Shown here: piece by piece, positions 25,385 through 35,131 of the stretch | Layout: each line of letters begins with the position of its first letter | How positions within the stretch are numbered: position 1 is the stretch's first letter | NCBI RefSeq assembly: GCF_001514265.1 | Contig: NZ_KQ948990.1 | Span: forward strand, 509,673 to 573,672 | Length of the DNA stretch: 64,000 nt | Direction: 5' to 3' | DNA from: Streptomyces resistomycificus | GTDB taxonomy: Bacteria > Actinomycetota > Actinomycetes > Streptomycetales > Streptomycetaceae | Notes under the pieces: generated by a model | Told to the model about the DNA's origin: nothing | Seen by the model: the letters and a program-made list of their open reading frames with translations, nothing else | The model's database searches: none | Position numbers and translations under genes: made by a program

Positions 25385-26113
25385 ATGACGGTGACTTGGG
25401 AAGAGCTGGGGTGGGAACGGTTGGCGGCCGGGGTCGGGCGGTGCCGGCTGCCGGGCTGGGACTGCACGGCCGGGCTGGTCGTCGGGGCGGGCACGGCCCT
25501 GGTGGTCGACGCCGGGTCGAGCCTGGCGGAGGGCGCGCGGCTGCGGGCTCGGGCACGGGAACTCGCCGGGCACCGTGTGACTCATCTCGCGCTGACCCAC
25601 CCGCACTTCGACCATGTCTTCGGGGCGGCGGCGTTCGCGGGCGCGGAGGTCTTCGGCGCGGTCGGCATCGACACCGTCCTCACCGCCCGGCACGGCCGTG
25701 ACGAGCTGCGCGCGGACGCCGTACGCAACGGGCTGGAGGCCGGCACGGCGGACGAGGCCGTCGACGCGCTGACCGTGCCCCGCCACCACGTCTCGGGTGA
25801 GTGGACCCTCGACCTGGGCGGCGGCCGCCAGGTCCTGCTGGCGAACGTGGGCCCGGCCCACACGGCCCACGATCTCGTGGTCCTCGTGCCCGGCTCGCCC
25901 GAGGTGGTCTTCTGCGGTGACCTGGTCGAGGAGTCCGGCGAACCCCAGGCCGGTCCCGACGCCGTGCCCTCCCACTGGCCGGCCGCCCTCGACCGGCTGC
26001 TGGACCTCGGCGGCGAGGACGCGCTGTACGTGCCCGGTCACGGAGCGGTGGTGGACGCGGCGTTCGTCCGGGCGCAGCGGGACGCCCTGGCGGCGCGTTT
26101 CGGCGTGTCGTGA
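25385..26113 (+). CDS. metallo-beta-lactamase-fold hydrolase
   Basis: This 242-residue MBL-fold protein contains the zinc-binding [10 protein letters not shown] motif at about 70-79 and a second histidine in GPAHTAHD (about 155-162), followed by [10 protein letters not shown] and a VPGHGAVVD ending. These are the ligand sets of glyoxalase II/MBL hydrolases. The first histidine of the motif is in PHF rather than HxHxDH, so zinc occupancy may be reduced (THPHFDH). The substrate is unknown. It is divergent from hrcA and followed by DUF3097, 34 bases downstream. Confidence 0.82.
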   Translation: MTVTWEELGWERLAAGVGRCRLPGWDCTAGLVVGAGTALVVDAGSSLAEGARLRARARELAGHRVTHLALTHPHFDHVFGAAAFAGAEVFGAVGIDTVLTARHGRDELRADAVRNGLEAGTADEAVDALTVPRHHVSGEWTLDLGGGRQVLLANVGPAHTAHDLVVLVPGSPEVVFCGDLVEESGEPQAGPDAVPSHWPAALDRLLDLGGEDALYVPGHGAVVDAAFVRAQRDALAARFGVS

Positions 26114-26134
26114 GGACCCCGCCGCCTCTTCTCC

Positions 26135-26140
26135 TATCGT
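26135..26140 (+). promoter_or_regulatory. candidate leaderless -10 box of the DUF3097 gene
   Basis: TATCGT ends seven bases before the ATG at 26148, and no ribosome-binding site is visible. The box lies in the short gap after the hydrolase gene. Confidence 0.35.
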
Positions 26141-26147
26141 CATCCGA

Positions 26148-26954
26148 ATGCGCCAGTACTCTCCGGACCTGACCCCGCCGTGGAAGAAGCCCAAGCCCGT
26201 ACCCGAGGTCCCGGCGGAGCCCGGCCTCGTGGTCGAGGAGCCGGGGACGGGTTTCTGCGGTGCGGTGATCCGTTGCGAGGCGGGCACGGTCACCCTGGAG
26301 GACCGCTTCGGCAAGCACCGGGTGTTCCCGATGGAGCCGCGGGGCTTCATGGTGGAGGGCCGCGTGGTGACCCTCGTACGGCCTCCGTCGGGGCCGGCGC
26401 GTCCCTCCCGGACGGCCTCCGGCTCGGTGGCCGTCCCCGGCGCACGCGCGCGCGTGGCCCGTGCCGGGCGCATCTACGTCGAGGGCCGGCACGACGCCGA
26501 GCTCGTCGAGAAGGTGTGGGGTGACGACCTGCGCGTCGAGGGCGTGGTCGTGGAGTACCTGGAGGGCGTCGACGACCTGCCCTCGATCGTCGCGGACTTC
26601 GATCCGGGCCCGGACGCCCGTCTGGGCATCCTCGTGGACCACCTCGTCCCCGGCACGAAGGAGTGGCGCATCGCCGAGTCGGTGACCAGTGAGCACGCCC
26701 TGGTGGTGGGCCACCCCTACATCGACATCTGGGAGGCGGTGAAGCCGTCGGCGGTGGGGATCGAGGCGTGGCCGCGGGTCCCGCACGGCCAGGACTGGAA
26801 GAAGGGCGTGTGCCGGGCGCTCGGCTGGCCGGACAACACGGGCGCGGTCTGGCAGGCGATCCTGAAGCGGGTGGGCTCCTACAAGGACCTGGAGCCGGAG
26901 CTGCTGGGCCGGGTGGAGGAGCTGATCGACTTCGTCACGGCTCCCGGCGACTGA
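26148..26954 (+). CDS. DUF3097 family protein
   Basis: This 268-residue protein is conserved in actinobacteria as DUF3097. Recognisable blocks are [65 protein letters not shown] and [24 protein letters not shown]. The central [15 protein letters not shown] and DYLEGVDDL pattern resembles a Toprim-like fold, suggesting a nucleic-acid-related role; this is an inference, as the family is uncharacterised. It converges with hemW, only four bases apart. Confidence 0.85.
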   Translation: MRQYSPDLTPPWKKPKPVPEVPAEPGLVVEEPGTGFCGAVIRCEAGTVTLEDRFGKHRVFPMEPRGFMVEGRVVTLVRPPSGPARPSRTASGSVAVPGARARVARAGRIYVEGRHDAELVEKVWGDDLRVEGVVVEYLEGVDDLPSIVADFDPGPDARLGILVDHLVPGTKEWRIAESVTSEHALVVGHPYIDIWEAVKPSAVGIEAWPRVPHGQDWKKGVCRALGWPDNTGAVWQAILKRVGSYKDLEPELLGRVEELIDFVTAPGD

Positions 26955-26958
26955 GCGC

Positions 26959-28191
26959 TCAGTCCACCAGGTCCCGCACCACCGCGTCCGCCAGCAGCCG
27001 CCCGCGCAGGGTGAGCACCGCGCTCCCCTGCTCGTACGGCTCCTCCTGGAGCAGACCGTCCGACCGTGCCCGGCGGGAGGCCTCGAGACCGTCCGCCCGC
27101 AGGAGGTCCAGCGGCACCCCCTCCCGAAGCCGCAGCTCCAGCAGGATGCGCTCCACCCGACGGTCCTCCTCCGACAGCAGCTCCCGCCCGGCGCCCGGCG
27201 ACCGGCCGGCCGCCAGCGCCGCCGCGTACGCCCCCGGATGCTTGACGTTCCACCAGCGCACCCCGCCCACGTGGCTGTGGGCTCCGGGCCCGGCACCCCA
27301 CCAGTCGGCGCCCCGCCAGTACAGCTCGTTGTGCAGGCAGCGGCCCGCCTGCGAGGTCGCCCAGTTCGACACCTCGTACCAGTCGAAACCGGCCGCGGAC
27401 AGCAGCTCCTCCGCGATCAGGTACCGGTCCGCGTGCACGTCGTCGTCGGTCATCGGGACCTCGCCGCGCCTGATCCGCCGGGCCAGCTGCGTGCCCTCCT
27501 CGACGATCAGCGCGTACGCCGACACATGGTCGGGTCCGGCCGCCAGCGCCGCCTCCAGGGACGCCCGCCAGTCGTCGTCCGACTCCCCCGGGGTGCCGTA
27601 GATCAGGTCGAGGTTCACATGGTCGAAGCCGACCGCGCGGGCCTCCGCGACGCACGCCTCCGGGCGCCCCGGCGTGTGGGTGCGGTCCAGTACGCGCAGC
27701 ACGTGCTGCCGCGCGCTCTGCATGCCGAAGGAGATCCGGTTGAAGCCGCCCCGGCGCAGCTCGGCGAGGTACGCCGGGTCCACCGACTCGGGGTTCGCCT
27801 CCGTGGTGACCTCGGCGTCGGCGGCCAGGCCGAACTCGTCGCGGATCGCCCCCAGCATCCGCACGAGGTCCCCCGCGGCCAGCAGCGTGGGCGTGCCGCC
27901 GCCGACGAAGACCGTGCGGACCTCGCGGGGGTCGTCGCCGAGGACCTTGCGGGCCAGGCGGATCTCGTCGATCAGGGTGTCCGCGTAGTTGTCGCGGGAG
28001 GCGAGGACCCCGCCGGTGCCGCGCAGCTCGGTGGCCGTGTAGGTGTTGAAGTCGCAGTAGCCGCAGCGGGTCGCGCAGTACGGGACGTGCAGGTAGAACC
28101 CGAGGGGGCGGTCGGCCGCCCCGGCGAGCGCGGGCGCGGGCAGGGCACCGTCGTCGGGGACGGGCTCGCCGTCGGGGAGTGCGGAAGGCAT
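26959..28191 (-). CDS. hemW: HemW radical-SAM heme chaperone
   Basis: This 410-residue radical SAM protein has CxxxCxxC as YCATRCGYCDF at about 40-50, a GGGTPTLL motif and the HemN C-terminal domain. It lacks the extra N-terminal Cys region of true oxygen-independent coproporphyrinogen oxidases, so it is the HemW type: a heme-binding, heme-delivery protein despite the frequent hemN annotation. Start MPSALPDGEPVPDDG chosen by similarity to streptomycete relatives; an ATG three codons upstream (28200) is an alternative. Confidence 0.88.
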   Translation of the reverse strand: MPSALPDGEPVPDDGALPAPALAGAADRPLGFYLHVPYCATRCGYCDFNTYTATELRGTGGVLASRDNYADTLIDEIRLARKVLGDDPREVRTVFVGGGTPTLLAAGDLVRMLGAIRDEFGLAADAEVTTEANPESVDPAYLAELRRGGFNRISFGMQSARQHVLRVLDRTHTPGRPEACVAEARAVGFDHVNLDLIYGTPGESDDDWRASLEAALAAGPDHVSAYALIVEEGTQLARRIRRGEVPMTDDDVHADRYLIAEELLSAAGFDWYEVSNWATSQAGRCLHNELYWRGADWWGAGPGAHSHVGGVRWWNVKHPGAYAAALAAGRSPGAGRELLSEEDRRVERILLELRLREGVPLDLLRADGLEASRRARSDGLLQEEPYEQGSAVLTLRGRLLADAVVRDLVD

Positions 28192-28223
28192 GCCCTCCAT
28201 TGTCCAGCACGCGCGGCACCGGC

Positions 28224-30170
28224 CTACTCGGCCTGCAGCACCAGCAGCGCCAGGTCGTCCTCCGGCGGCCGCACCCCGAAGGCGTGCACCAGCCGCTTGA
28301 TGCGCTCCGCGATCAGCTCCGCGTCGAGCCCCGCGCACCCCGCCAGCGCCTCGGCCAGCCCGTCCTCGTCGTCGAACTGGCGCGATCCGCTGCGCCGCTC
28401 GGTGACCCCGTCGGTCACGCACAGCAGGCTGTCGCCGGGCCGCAGCTCGAAGGTCTCGCTGGTGTACGTGGCGTCCTCGACGACCCCGAGGAGGGTCTGC
28501 GGGTGCGCTGCCGTACGGACCTCGCCGCCCGCCCCGAGAAGCAGCGGGAGGGGGTGCCCGGCGGAGGCGAGGGTGATGCGTACCCCGCCGTCGAAGGGGG
28601 CCAGCTCGCCGTAGAGGAGGGACAGGAAGCGGGTCTGCGGGCCGTCGCCGGGGCCCAGGGGCCGGCCGCCCGCGGAGGCCAGCGCGCGGGCGGCGGCGTC
28701 CGCGGCCTCCGTCGCGTCGTCGAGGAGCAGCTGGTTGAGGCGGTCCAGGACGTCGGCGACCCGGTAGCCCTCGCGGGCCAGCAGCCGCAGCCAGGGCCGG
28801 GCCAGGCCGATGACGACGGCGGCCTCGGGCCCCTTGCCCTGGACGTCGCCGACGGCGAAGCACCAGCGGCCGTCGCCGGCCGGGAAGAGGTCGTAGAAGT
28901 CGCCGCTGGGTCCGCCCTTGTCGCACGGCTCGTACACCAGGGCGCTGCGCACCCCCGGTATCTCGGCCACCGCGCCGGGCAGCAGTCCACGCTGGAGGAC
29001 GGCGCTGATGGTGGCCTGCCGGGTGTACTGGCGGGCCGCGCCGATGGCGAGGGCCACCCGGCGGCTGAGGTCCTCGATCAGTCCGGTGATCTCGTCGGGG
29101 AAGGGCACCAGCCCGGTCCGGCCGATGACCAGGGTGCCCAGCGGGCGGCCGCCGGCCGCGAGGCGGAAGGCGAGCGCGGCCCCGTGGGTGCCGTGCGGGC
29201 CGAGCGCCTCGCCCGGCCACGGGAAGGGCGCCGGGCCGGGCCGGGACGGGTCGGGCGGACGTGGTGGTTCCTTCTCCAGGGCCTGGCGCAGCTCCTCGAT
29301 GCGGTTCTCGCTGCCGTGCCACACCCGGGCCAGGCGCGGCCCCGCCCCGCAGGTCCCGTCGGCCGCCCAGCCGCTGCGGCCCCCGGTGAGCTCGTCCTCC
29401 AGCCACACCGCGCACCAGTCGGCCAGCCGCGGCACGATCAGCTGCCCGGCGAGCGCCGCCACCAGGTTCTCGTCGAGCTGTCCGGCGAGCAGGTCGGAGG
29501 CCTCGGCCAGGAAGGAGAGGGCGCCGCGGTTGAGCCAGTCCCGGTCCTGCTCGGTGCGTCGCGGCTCCGGGGCGAGTATCCCGGCCACCCGCAGCCCGCG
29601 CCTTCCGGTGTACGACTCGCGGGCGTCGGCGGACGACTCGCCCTGCGCGGACAGCCGCGCCCAGACCGTCTTGGCGCCGGTGCGGTAGGTGACGCCCCAG
29701 GACTCGGCGAGGGCCGCGACCAGCCTGAGACCACGTCCGTAGTCCGCCGGCTCGTACGACGCTTCGGCTGAGCCGTCACGTGGGGGGCGCGAGGGGTGGT
29801 GGTCCAGGACCTCCACGACGAGGGCGCCGGTCTCCGGCTCCAGCCGGCAGTCCAGCTCGACGTCGGTGCCGGCGTGCACGACGGCGTTGGTGACCAGCTC
29901 GCTGACGACGACCACGGCGTCGCCGGCCTGCCGGTCGGTGAGGTGTGCGGTGCCGGGCAGGCCGCGTTCGGTCCACTCGGCGAGCGCCCCGCGTAACAGC
30001 GCGCGGGCGGCGCCCGGCGCGTGGGAGCTGCCGGGCAGAGCGACGTGCGCCTCGGCGCGCGCGGGCACGTCCTCGGGCGGACGCGCCTCGGCGCGCGGGG
30101 GCGCGCTCTCGTGCGCAGGCGCATCAGAGGCACGGGCAACGGTCTCCCGTTGCGTCGGAATGGCCCCCAT
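28224..30170 (-). CDS. SpoIIE-type PP2C phosphatase with anti-sigma kinase-like and GAF domains
   Basis: This 648-residue protein has three regions. An RsbW-like HATPase domain occupies about 45-170 ([15 protein letters not shown] and [18 protein letters not shown]). A GAF-type sensor lies at about 210-395. A PP2C/SpoIIE phosphatase lies at about 410-645 with [26 protein letters not shown] and [12 protein letters not shown]. Such proteins phosphorylate or dephosphorylate anti-sigma-factor antagonists and so control stress or development sigma factors. There is no transmembrane segment. The start has GGGGAG six bases upstream. It is divergent from the HAMP-repeat hybrid kinase over a 102-bp gap. 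Confidence 0.9.
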   Translation of the reverse strand: MGAIPTQRETVARASDAPAHESAPPRAEARPPEDVPARAEAHVALPGSSHAPGAARALLRGALAEWTERGLPGTAHLTDRQAGDAVVVVSELVTNAVVHAGTDVELDCRLEPETGALVVEVLDHHPSRPPRDGSAEASYEPADYGRGLRLVAALAESWGVTYRTGAKTVWARLSAQGESSADARESYTGRRGLRVAGILAPEPRRTEQDRDWLNRGALSFLAEASDLLAGQLDENLVAALAGQLIVPRLADWCAVWLEDELTGGRSGWAADGTCGAGPRLARVWHGSENRIEELRQALEKEPPRPPDPSRPGPAPFPWPGEALGPHGTHGAALAFRLAAGGRPLGTLVIGRTGLVPFPDEITGLIEDLSRRVALAIGAARQYTRQATISAVLQRGLLPGAVAEIPGVRSALVYEPCDKGGPSGDFYDLFPAGDGRWCFAVGDVQGKGPEAAVVIGLARPWLRLLAREGYRVADVLDRLNQLLLDDATEAADAAARALASAGGRPLGPGDGPQTRFLSLLYGELAPFDGGVRITLASAGHPLPLLLGAGGEVRTAAHPQTLLGVVEDATYTSETFELRPGDSLLCVTDGVTERRSGSRQFDDEDGLAEALAGCAGLDAELIAERIKRLVHAFGVRPPEDDLALLVLQAE

Positions 30171-30272
30171 CTACAGCTCCCCGAGCGGTTCGGACGAATA
30201 CGCCTCAGTCGATGCCGCCAGAGTGACAGACTGGCCACGCCCATAAGCGCCGAGTTACCGAAGTGGGCCGCC

Positions 30273-33200
30273 ATGAGTGAGAACAGTGCTACGCGTGTGC
30301 TCGAAGAGGGACAGAAAGATGGCCTGATTCGAGCATCGGATCTGCGTCCTCTGCTCGCCGCGATGACCGCCGCCCGGGACGGTGACCTCTCCAAGGTGCC
30401 GGAGTCCGGCCACGGTCTGGTGGCCGAACTGACCGCCGTCTTCAACCAGATCATGGACCGCAGCACGCACTTCAACACGGAAGTGCAGCGCGTGAAGCGC
30501 GAGTTGGTGCGGCACGGCCGGCTCGACGAGCGCCTCTCGGCCAGTCCCGGCCAGGGCGCCTGGACCTCGCGGGTCAACGACGTGAACCAGTTGCTGGACG
30601 CCCTGGTGGCCCCGGCGGCCAACGCCACGCGGGTGCTGGACGCGGTGGCCGGCGGCGATCTGACCCAACGGGTCGACCTGCACGACGGCAACCGGCAGTT
30701 GCGCGGGGACCTGCGGCGCCTGGGCCGTGCCGTGAACAAGATGGTCGACCAGCTGTCGCTGTTCACCGGCGAGGTGACCCGGGTGGCCCGTGAGGTCGGC
30801 ACCGAGGGGCGGCTCGGCGGGCGGGCCAAGGTGACGGGCCTGTCCGGAAGCTGGCGGGACGTGACCGAGGCGGTCAACACCATGGCGTCCCGGCTGACGG
30901 CCCAGGTGCGCGACATCGCCCTGGTGACCACGGCGGTGGCGCGCGGCGACCTGACCCGTACGGTCACGGTCGAGGCGACCGGCGAGCTGCTGGAACTGAA
31001 GCTGACCGTGAACACGATGGTGGACCAGCTGTCCGCCTTCGCCGACGAGGTCACGCGGGTGGCCCGCGAGGTCGGAACCGAGGGCCAGCTCGGCGGCCGC
31101 GCCCAGGTCAGAGGCGTCAGCGGGGTCTGGAAGGACCTCACCGACAACGTCAACTTCATGGCCTCGAACCTGACCTCGCAGGTCCGCAACATCGCCCAGG
31201 TCACCACCGCCGTCGCCAACGGCGACCTGAGTCAGAAGATCACCGTCGACGCCCAGGGCGAGATCCTGGAGCTGAAGTCGACCATCAACACCATGGTCGA
31301 CCAGCTCTCCGCCTTCGCCGACGAGGTCACCCGGGTGGCCCGCGAGGTCGGCACCGAGGGCAACCTCGGCGGCCGCGCCCAGGTCAGAGGCGTCAGCGGG
31401 GTCTGGAAGGACCTCACCGACAACGTCAACTTCATGGCGGACAACCTGACTTCCCAGGTCCGCAACATCGCCCTGGTGTCCACGGCCGTGGCGCAGGGCG
31501 ATCTCGGCAAGAAGATCACCGTGGAGGCGAAGGGCGAGATCCTGGAGCTGAAGTCGACCATCAACACCATGGTCGACCAGCTCTCCGCCTTCGCCGACGA
31601 GGTCACCCGGGTGGCCCGCGAGGTCGGCACCGAGGGCAACCTCGGCGGTCAGGCCCAGGTGCGGGGTGTCTCCGGGGTCTGGAAGGACCTCACCGACAAC
31701 GTCAACTTCATGGCCCTGAACCTGACCTCGCAGGTCCGCAACATCGCCCAGGTCACCACCGCCGTCGCCAACGGCGACCTCTCCAAGAAGATCACCGTGG
31801 ACGCCCGCGGCGAGATCCTCGAGCTGAAGGACACCGTCAACACGATGGTGGAGCAGCTGCGCGCCTTCGCCGACGAGGTGACCCGGGTGGCCCGCGAGGT
31901 CGGCACCGACGGCCGGCTCGGCGGCCGCGCCCAGGTGCTGGGTGTCTCCGGCGTCTGGCGGGACCTCACCGACAACGTCAACTACATGGCCGACAACCTG
32001 ACCTCGCAGGTCCGCAACATCGCCCAGGTCACCACCGCCGTCGCCAACGGCGACCTCTCCAAGAAGATCGACGTGGACGCGCGCGGCGAGATCCTGGAGC
32101 TGAAGACGGCCATCAACACCATGGTCGACACGCTGTCCTCCTTCTCCTCCGAGGTCACGCGGGTGGCCCGGGAGGTGGGCTCAGAGGGCCAACTGGGCGG
32201 CCAGGCACGCGTGGAGGGCGTCTACGGCACCTGGAAGCGCCTGACGACGAACGTGAACGAGCTGGCGTCCAACCTGACCACCCAGGTCCGGGCGATCGCC
32301 GAGGTCGCCTCGGCCGTGGCGCAGGGCGACATGTCCCGCTCGATCACCGTGGAGACGCAGGGCGAGGTGGCCGAGCTGAAGGACAACATCAATTTGATGG
32401 TCGCCAACCTCCGCGAGACCACCCGCGCCAAGGACTGGCTGGAGTCGAACCTGGCCCGGCTGGCCGCGCTGATGCAGGGCCACCGGGACCTGATGGAGGT
32501 CGCCGACCTGATCCTGCGCGAGCTGACCCCGCTGGTCAACGCGCAGTACGGCGCGTTCTTCCTGGCCGACCCGGACGAGGACGGCGCCTCGCTGCGCACA
32601 ACCGTTCCTGCGAAGGGACTCGCGTTCATCGCCGGCTACGGCTCGGCCCAGGGCGCGACCGTGGACACCGGGGGCATGCCGGTGCACGGACTCGTACGCC
32701 AGGCCGCCCGCGAGAAGAAGCGGATCCTGGTGGAGGAGGCCCCGCCGGACTACATCAAGATCAACAGCGGGCTCGGTGAGGCCGCCCCGGCCAGTGTCGT
32801 CATCATCCCGATCCTCTTCGAGGACAAGCTCCTCGGCGTGATCGAGCTGGCGTCCTTCTCCCGCTTCTCCGACGTCCACCTGGCCTTCTTCGACCAGTTC
32901 GTGAACACCATCGGCGTCGCCATCAACACCATCATCGCCAACTCCCGCACGGAGTCGCTGCTCGGCGAGTCCCAGCGCCTGGCGATGCAGCTCCAGGAAC
33001 GCTCGGACGAACTGCAGAGTCAGCAGGCCGAGTTGCAGCGCTCCAACGCGGAACTGGAGGAGAAGGCAGCCCTGTTGGCCACTTCCTCGCAGTACAAGTC
33101 GGAGTTCCTGGCGAACATGTCGCACGAACTGCGCACCCCGCTGAACTCCCTGCTGATCCTCGCCCGGCTGCTGTCCGACAACCCGGACGGCCATCTCTCC

Positions 33201-34403
33201 GACCAGGAGGTGCAGTTCGCGACGACCATCCACCGATCGGGCTCCGACCTCCTCCAGCTGATCAACGACATCCTGGACCTCTCGAAGATCGAGGCCGGCC
33301 GCATGGACGTACGGCCCAAGCGGCTGCCGTTGATCAAGCTCCTCGACTACGTCCACGCCACCTTCCGACCGCTCACCCTGGACCGCGGGCTCGCCTTCGA
33401 GGTGACGGTCGGCGAGGACGTGCCGCGCGAGATGTACTCGGACGAGCAGCGCCTGCAGCAGATCCTGCGCAACCTGCTCTCCAACGCGATCAAGTTCACC
33501 GCCACCGGCCGGGTCGAGCTGCGGGTCAACCGGCTCAAGGATCCCGAGCACCGCTATGTCCGCGACAGCGACGAGGTGATCGCCTTCGCGGTCTTCGACA
33601 CCGGCATCGGCATCGCCTCCGAGAAACTCCCGGTGATCTTCGAGGCGTTCCAGCAGGCCGACGGCACCACGAACCGCAAGTACGGCGGCACCGGCCTCGG
33701 CCTGTCCATCAGCCGGGAGATCGCGGGCCTGCTCGGCGGCCGTATCGTCGCCGAGAGCGAACCGGGCGAGGGATCCACCTTCACGCTGTACGTCCCCGTC
33801 GTCAGCCCCGGCCACTCGGCCACCGGGCCGGTCCCCGAGGACCGTCCGCTGCCGGCGCCGGAGGAGCTGTCGACCGATCCCTTCCACGCCGCGCACGACA
33901 CGGACGACTCCTGGCCCACGCCGACCAAGCTGGAGGAATGGACGTCGGGCCGGGCCGGTCAGGTCCTGGCCGGGCGGCGGGTACTGATCGTGGACGACGA
34001 CATCCGCAACGTCTTCGCCCTCACCCACGTCCTGGGGCGGGTCGGGATGCCCGTCCTCTACGCGGAGAACGGCCGCGAGGGCATCGAGACACTGGAGCGC
34101 AACCCGGACGTCGAACTCGTCCTGATGGACATCATGATGCCGGAGATGGACGGCTACGAGACCATCGCCGCCATCCGCCGCACCCCCCGCTGGACGGGCC
34201 TGCCCATCGTCGCCCTCACCGCGAAGGCGATGCCGGGAGACCGCGAGAAGTCCATCGCGCGGGGCGCCAACGACTACGTACCGAAGCCGGTGGACGTCGA
34301 CCAGCTGCTGACGGTCGTCTGCGCACTCCTGGACCCCGAGAGCCCGGACGACGAGGAGCACGCCGAGGTCGAGGAACTCGTGGTCCCACCGGCCGACGAC
34401 TGA
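30273..34403 (+). CDS. soluble hybrid histidine kinase with tandem HAMP repeats
   Basis: This is a very large (1376-residue) hybrid kinase with no membrane segment. The N-terminal half (about 85-720) is built from HAMP units repeating every 92 residues, each containing [22 protein letters not shown] and [13 protein letters not shown] sequences (given in part). A GAF domain (about 745-895), a coiled coil, the HisKA box with phospho-acceptor H951 (MSHELRTP), an HATPase domain (NAIKFT, GTGLGLS) and a C-terminal receiver with D1286 follow. The layout matches fungal Nik1-type group III kinases and their bacterial relatives. Input is unknown but must be cytoplasmic. A response regulator gene follows 14 bases downstream. 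Confidence 0.93.
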   Translation: MSENSATRVLEEGQKDGLIRASDLRPLLAAMTAARDGDLSKVPESGHGLVAELTAVFNQIMDRSTHFNTEVQRVKRELVRHGRLDERLSASPGQGAWTSRVNDVNQLLDALVAPAANATRVLDAVAGGDLTQRVDLHDGNRQLRGDLRRLGRAVNKMVDQLSLFTGEVTRVAREVGTEGRLGGRAKVTGLSGSWRDVTEAVNTMASRLTAQVRDIALVTTAVARGDLTRTVTVEATGELLELKLTVNTMVDQLSAFADEVTRVAREVGTEGQLGGRAQVRGVSGVWKDLTDNVNFMASNLTSQVRNIAQVTTAVANGDLSQKITVDAQGEILELKSTINTMVDQLSAFADEVTRVAREVGTEGNLGGRAQVRGVSGVWKDLTDNVNFMADNLTSQVRNIALVSTAVAQGDLGKKITVEAKGEILELKSTINTMVDQLSAFADEVTRVAREVGTEGNLGGQAQVRGVSGVWKDLTDNVNFMALNLTSQVRNIAQVTTAVANGDLSKKITVDARGEILELKDTVNTMVEQLRAFADEVTRVAREVGTDGRLGGRAQVLGVSGVWRDLTDNVNYMADNLTSQVRNIAQVTTAVANGDLSKKIDVDARGEILELKTAINTMVDTLSSFSSEVTRVAREVGSEGQLGGQARVEGVYGTWKRLTTNVNELASNLTTQVRAIAEVASAVAQGDMSRSITVETQGEVAELKDNINLMVANLRETTRAKDWLESNLARLAALMQGHRDLMEVADLILRELTPLVNAQYGAFFLADPDEDGASLRTTVPAKGLAFIAGYGSAQGATVDTGGMPVHGLVRQAAREKKRILVEEAPPDYIKINSGLGEAAPASVVIIPILFEDKLLGVIELASFSRFSDVHLAFFDQFVNTIGVAINTIIANSRTESLLGESQRLAMQLQERSDELQSQQAELQRSNAELEEKAALLATSSQYKSEFLANMSHELRTPLNSLLILARLLSDNPDGHLSDQEVQFATTIHRSGSDLLQLINDILDLSKIEAGRMDVRPKRLPLIKLLDYVHATFRPLTLDRGLAFEVTVGEDVPREMYSDEQRLQQILRNLLSNAIKFTATGRVELRVNRLKDPEHRYVRDSDEVIAFAVFDTGIGIASEKLPVIFEAFQQADGTTNRKYGGTGLGLSISREIAGLLGGRIVAESEPGEGSTFTLYVPVVSPGHSATGPVPEDRPLPAPEELSTDPFHAAHDTDDSWPTPTKLEEWTSGRAGQVLAGRRVLIVDDDIRNVFALTHVLGRVGMPVLYAENGREGIETLERNPDVELVLMDIMMPEMDGYETIAAIRRTPRWTGLPIVALTAKAMPGDREKSIARGANDYVPKPVDVDQLLTVVCALLDPESPDDEEHAEVEELVVPPADD
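30690..32420 (+). repeat. in-gene 276-bp HAMP repeats
   Basis: Equivalent positions recur at exact 276-bp (92-codon) steps: 30759, 31035, 31311, 31587, 31863 and 32139. The central units are close to identical at DNA level over long stretches, which suggests recent duplication or gene conversion and makes the unit number liable to change. Confidence 0.9.
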
Positions 34404-34417
34404 ATGGGGTCAGTCAC

Positions 34418-34993
34418 ATGAGCGCTGAGGCAACGACCGACGACCGTGCGGGCATCCTCCTGGTCGACGACATGGAGGACAACCTGATAGCGCTGGAGGC
34501 CGTCCTGGGGTCCCTCAACGAACCGCTGTTCAGAGCACGTTCGGGCGAGGAGGCGATGAAGGCGCTGCTCCGGCGGCAGTTCGCCCTCGTCCTGCTCGAC
34601 GTACGCATGCCGGGCATGGACGGTTTCGAGACCGCCGCGAACATCAAACGGCTCGACCAGACCAAGGACGTCCCGATCATCTTCCTGACCGGCACGGAGG
34701 ACGACTCCGGCTTCGCCTTCCGCGGCTACGCGACGGGGGCGGCCGACTTTCTGACCAAGCCGTTCGATCCGTGGGTACTGCGGGCCAAGGTCACCGTCTT
34801 CCTGGACCTGCACCGGAAGAACCAGCAGCTGCGGCGGCTGCTGGCCCAGGAGCACACGGAGTACCAGGAGGTGAACGGTCGGCTGGCCGCGCTGGAGAGG
34901 CAGTTGGAGCAGGACCCGCCCCCTGACCCACGGGTGCTGCACACACAGGTCAGGGAGCTACGGCAGCTGGTGACCCGAGGACGCGCGAACTGA
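34418..34993 (+). CDS. response regulator with C-terminal coiled coil
   Basis: This 191-residue protein has a complete receiver domain (about 10-130) with acidic DD at 17-18, phospho-acceptor D61 (LLDVRMPGMDG), conserved Thr in FLTGTEDD and Lys in FLTKPFD. The remaining 55 residues are a charged predicted coiled coil (HRKNQQLRRLLAQEH), with no DNA-binding or enzymatic output domain. It is therefore a single-domain output regulator likely working by protein interaction. It is next to, and co-oriented with, the hybrid kinase; a phosphorelay from the kinase receiver is possible. Confidence 0.88.
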   Translation: MSAEATTDDRAGILLVDDMEDNLIALEAVLGSLNEPLFRARSGEEAMKALLRRQFALVLLDVRMPGMDGFETAANIKRLDQTKDVPIIFLTGTEDDSGFAFRGYATGAADFLTKPFDPWVLRAKVTVFLDLHRKNQQLRRLLAQEHTEYQEVNGRLAALERQLEQDPPPDPRVLHTQVRELRQLVTRGRAN

Positions 34994-35080
34994 CCTCGGG
35001 GCGCGGGGGCCCGACCTCGGGAGTGCGGGCCAACGACCTCGGGAGCGCGGGGGCCCGACCTCGGGAGTGCGGGGAACCGC
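34991..35080. repeat. 22-bp tandem repeat, four copies
   Basis: A unit beginning CGACCTCGGGAGTGCGGG recurs at 35012, 35034 and 35056 with a 22-bp period, plus a degenerate first copy at 34991. It fills the gap between the convergent response regulator and acyl-CoA ligase genes. Confidence 0.8.
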
Positions 35081-35131
35081 ACGACCGGCCACGGCATGCC
35101 GTCAGCCGCCCGAACAGTCCCCCGCCCCTGA

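Noticed and set aside
30171..30272. Start of the hybrid kinase upstream of 30273
   Set aside because: The frame is open to 30021 but only covers antisense of the SpoIIE-type gene; the first sensible Met is at 30273.
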